Assembly (NCBI GenBank): GCA_964343975.1
Contig: CAYFLU010000186.1
Coordinates: 1-6,503 of the forward strand
Length of the DNA stretch: 6,503 nucleotides
Source of the DNA: SCUN01 sp964343975
Lineage (GTDB): Bacteria; Acidobacteriota; Vicinamibacteria; Vicinamibacterales; SCN-69-37
Direction: 5' to 3'
The notes beneath the pieces are model-generated. The model was given only the letters and a program-made list of their open reading frames with translations. It did no database searches and was not told the origin of the DNA. The position numbers and the translations under genes were made by a program. Positions 5,014 through 6,503 of this stretch are shown here, one piece after another. Positions within the stretch are counted from its first letter, which is position 1; each line of letters opens with the position of its first letter.

Positions 5014-6081
5014 TCAGTGACCGAGTGACGTAAGGACGGCGTCGTGCACGTCGCGGCGGAGCGCCTGAATGCCGTCGCCCTCGCGTGTGGGATGCACCCG
5101 GTTGGTGAGGAGCACCACGTAGACATCCAGGGCAGGGTCCAGCCACAGAGTCGTACCGGTGAATCCGGTGTGCCCGATGGCGTGCGCGGAGAAGTGCGAG
5201 CCGCACGACGAGGTCGGCAGCATCGTGTCCCACCCGAGCGCCCGCGAGCTGCCGGGCACGTCGGTCTTCCTCGCGAACAGCGCCATCGTGTCCGGCGTTG
5301 CGAGCCACGTCGGCTCCCGGAAGCTCCGCAACACCGCGGCGCCGAACGCGCCAACCGCAGCGGCCGTCCCAAACAGGCCCGCGTGTCCTGCCACGCCGCC
5401 GAGTTGCGCGGCGTTTTCGTCGTGCACCTCGCCCTGAATCAGGCGCCCGCGCCACGGATCGAGCTCGGTCGGCGCAATGCGGTCCCGCAGGTTGGCCGGT
5501 GGCGTGAAGAGCAGCGTGTCGCCGCAGTGTGCGGCGATCGGCGCAAAGAGTTGGTCCAGCGCATCGCCGAGCGCCGACTCGATCAGCCAGCCGAGCAGCA
5601 TGAACCCGAGGTCGGAATACTGCGACATCGTCCCCGGCGGATAGGCCAACGGGGTCGACGCGATCAGCGCCCGCGCCTCCGCCCGATCCTGCGCGCGCTC
5701 GTAGAGCTTCACGTGCGGCGGCAACCCGGACGCGTGCGCCAGCAGGTGTCGCACGGTGACGTGGCGACGGTCATCACCGCGCCACGACGGTTCGAGCGCT
5801 GCCACGGGCGTGTCGAGCCAACGCGAGTCCTGCTCGTGCGCGCGCATGGCCAGCGACGTCGTCGCAATCACTTTCGTGAGTGACGCCAGATCGAAGATGG
5901 TCGACGGCACGCACGGCGGGGCATCCAGCGCGTAGGTGAGGGCGCCGGCGGCATGTTGCCACCGGACACCCGCGGCGCTGCCGACTTCAATGACCGCCGC
6001 GGGAGTCACGCGGGCGGTGATGGCGGACGCGATGATGTCGAGCACAGGTGACGGAGGCGCGGGTCGCGACGTCGTCGACAC
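5014..6081 (-). CDS. Serine hydrolase, class C beta-lactamase / penicillin-binding protein-like family
   Basis: A 355-residue enzyme of the beta-lactamase-fold serine hydrolases. The three catalytic motifs are visible: S67-L-T-K70 (in DLASLTKVIATT), Y155-S-D157 (in MSQYSDLGFMLLG) and H304-T-G306 (in AIGHTGFTGT). HLLAHASGLPP (112-122) and GEVHDENAAQLGGVAGHAGL are further family hallmarks. The latter is a form I associate with subgroups that accompany peptidoglycan-recycling enzymes, such as B. subtilis AmiE/YbbE and GH3-fused hydrolases. No signal peptide is evident from the GTG start at 6081, so a cytoplasmic location is possible unless the true start differs. The start lies 7 bases after the stop of the upstream GHL10 gene, implying co-transcription and coupling. 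Substrate cannot be read from sequence: muropeptide amidase, D-amino-acid peptidase or esterase are all possible. True beta-lactamase activity is less likely. Confidence 0.9.
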   Translation of the reverse strand: MSTTSRPAPPSPVLDIIASAITARVTPAAVIEVGSAAGVRWQHAAGALTYALDAPPCVPSTIFDLASLTKVIATTSLAMRAHEQDSRWLDTPVAALEPSWRGDDRRHVTVRHLLAHASGLPPHVKLYERAQDRAEARALIASTPLAYPPGTMSQYSDLGFMLLGWLIESALGDALDQLFAPIAAHCGDTLLFTPPANLRDRIAPTELDPWRGRLIQGEVHDENAAQLGGVAGHAGLFGTAAAVGAFGAAVLRSFREPTWLATPDTMALFARKTDVPGSSRALGWDTMLPTSSCGSHFSAHAIGHTGFTGTTLWLDPALDVYVVLLTNRVHPTREGDGIQALRRDVHDAVLTSLGH

Positions 6082-6088
6082 GTGACGC

Positions 6089-6503
6089 TCAGCGGCCAGG
6101 CTGCCGGGAACTCTCGTCGATCAGCACCGGGCGCAGCGCCGCGAAGTAGTTGGGTGGCGCATCGAGCGACGCGAGGCTGTCGTAGGAAAACACGAGGACG
6201 CCGCCCACGCCGGCCTTGCGCGCGGTCTTCACGTTCTCGACCGTGCGCTCCGGCGACAACTTGTAGGCGCCAATGCCGGCCCACACCGCCGCGTTGCCCG
6301 CATCACGCTTCACACGCGCCACCAACGTCGCAAACTGCGCGGCATCCGCCGTGTAGATCATCGGGCACAGCACGTCGAGCAGGCCCTGACGCGCCCACGC
6401 GCGCCAGTCCTGCAAGCGCTGCGTACGGGCTTCATCGGCGTCCGGCGCCACGGCCGCAGACACGACGAGGCCAGGTCGCGCCTTGAGCGCGGCCGTGCGC
6501 AAC
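6089..6503 (-). CDS. Glycosyl-hydrolase-like 10 (GHL10/YddW family) protein, 5' partial
   Basis: The C-terminal 137 or so residues of a TIM-barrel glycosidase-like protein; the rest lies beyond the right edge of the window. Recognisable segments are LVVSAAVAPDADEARTQR, DWRAWARQGLLDVLCPMIYT (the W-x-G-LD-PM-Y pattern of GHL10/DUF187 proteins), VWAGIGAYKL, and a final barrel strand GVGGVLVFSYDSL. The codon at the edge (TTG) is probably an internal Leu rather than a start. A relative, E. coli YddW (DigH), cleaves peptide-free peptidoglycan glycan strands. By family, a role in cell-wall turnover is plausible but unproven here, and catalytic residues expected earlier in the protein are not in view. 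It is the upstream partner of the serine hydrolase gene, 7 bases away. Confidence 0.8.
   Translation of the reverse strand, partial: LRTAALKARPGLVVSAAVAPDADEARTQRLQDWRAWARQGLLDVLCPMIYTADAAQFATLVARVKRDAGNAAVWAGIGAYKLSPERTVENVKTARKAGVGGVLVFSYDSLASLDAPPNYFAALRPVLIDESSRQPGR

Noticed and set aside
5008..5030. Hairpin ACTC-AGTGACC-GAGT between the convergent stops as a terminator
   Set aside because: Only a 4-bp outer stem with a mismatch, lying mostly within the end of the serine hydrolase gene and lacking a T-run.
5044..5883. Plus-strand open frame opposite the serine hydrolase
   Set aside because: Arg/Pro-rich translation with no recognisable motif; the minus strand has all three catalytic motifs of a known family.

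Overview
The window is GC-rich bacterial DNA, densely coding on both strands. It carries part of a type IV pilus / type II secretion-like locus, followed by the 3' end of an apparently unrelated cell-wall hydrolase operon. A secretin fused to a cohesin domain, beside several GspG-like pseudopilins, is a combination I associate with Gemmatimonadota, Acidobacteriota and similar Gram-negative environmental phyla. I lean weakly to Gemmatimonadota. No rRNA, marker gene or mobile element is present to confirm this.

Layout: (1) 1-1233 (+) is the C-terminal part of a GspD/PilQ-family secretin, cut by the window edge, with a Pro/Ala-rich linker and a C-terminal cohesin-like domain. (2) 1249-1740 and 1749-2180 (+) are two tandem, paralogous GspG-like pseudopilins, closely spaced behind the secretin and probably in the same operon. 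(3) 2181-2366 is the only intergenic region of any size. It holds a small GC palindrome, a 25-bp sequence repeated three times in tandem, and a strong hairpin that probably terminates transcription from both sides. (4) 2367-4172 (-) is a large predicted lipoprotein made of bacterial Ig-like and PKD-like domains. (5) 4173-4200 is a very short AT-richer divergent start region. (6) 4201-5007 (+) is a third, atypical pseudopilin with a Pro/Gly/Ala-rich insertion and a long glycine-rich tail. (7) 5014-6081 (-) is a beta-lactamase-fold serine hydrolase, and 6089-6503 (-) is the C-terminal part of a glycosyl-hydrolase-like GHL10/YddW-family protein. These two form an operon converging on the third pseudopilin.

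How the genes fit together (inference): the secretin would form the outer-membrane pore and the three pseudopilins the periplasmic pseudopilus. The Ig/PKD lipoprotein sits antisense within this cluster and is a candidate accessory or surface partner. The serine hydrolase and GHL10 pair resembles peptidoglycan-processing enzymes. It probably belongs to another pathway. The most unusual points are the cohesin fusion on the secretin, the lipoprotein's repeated two-domain PKD unit, the Glu5-less pseudopilin with its interrupted head, and the 25-bp tandem repeat.
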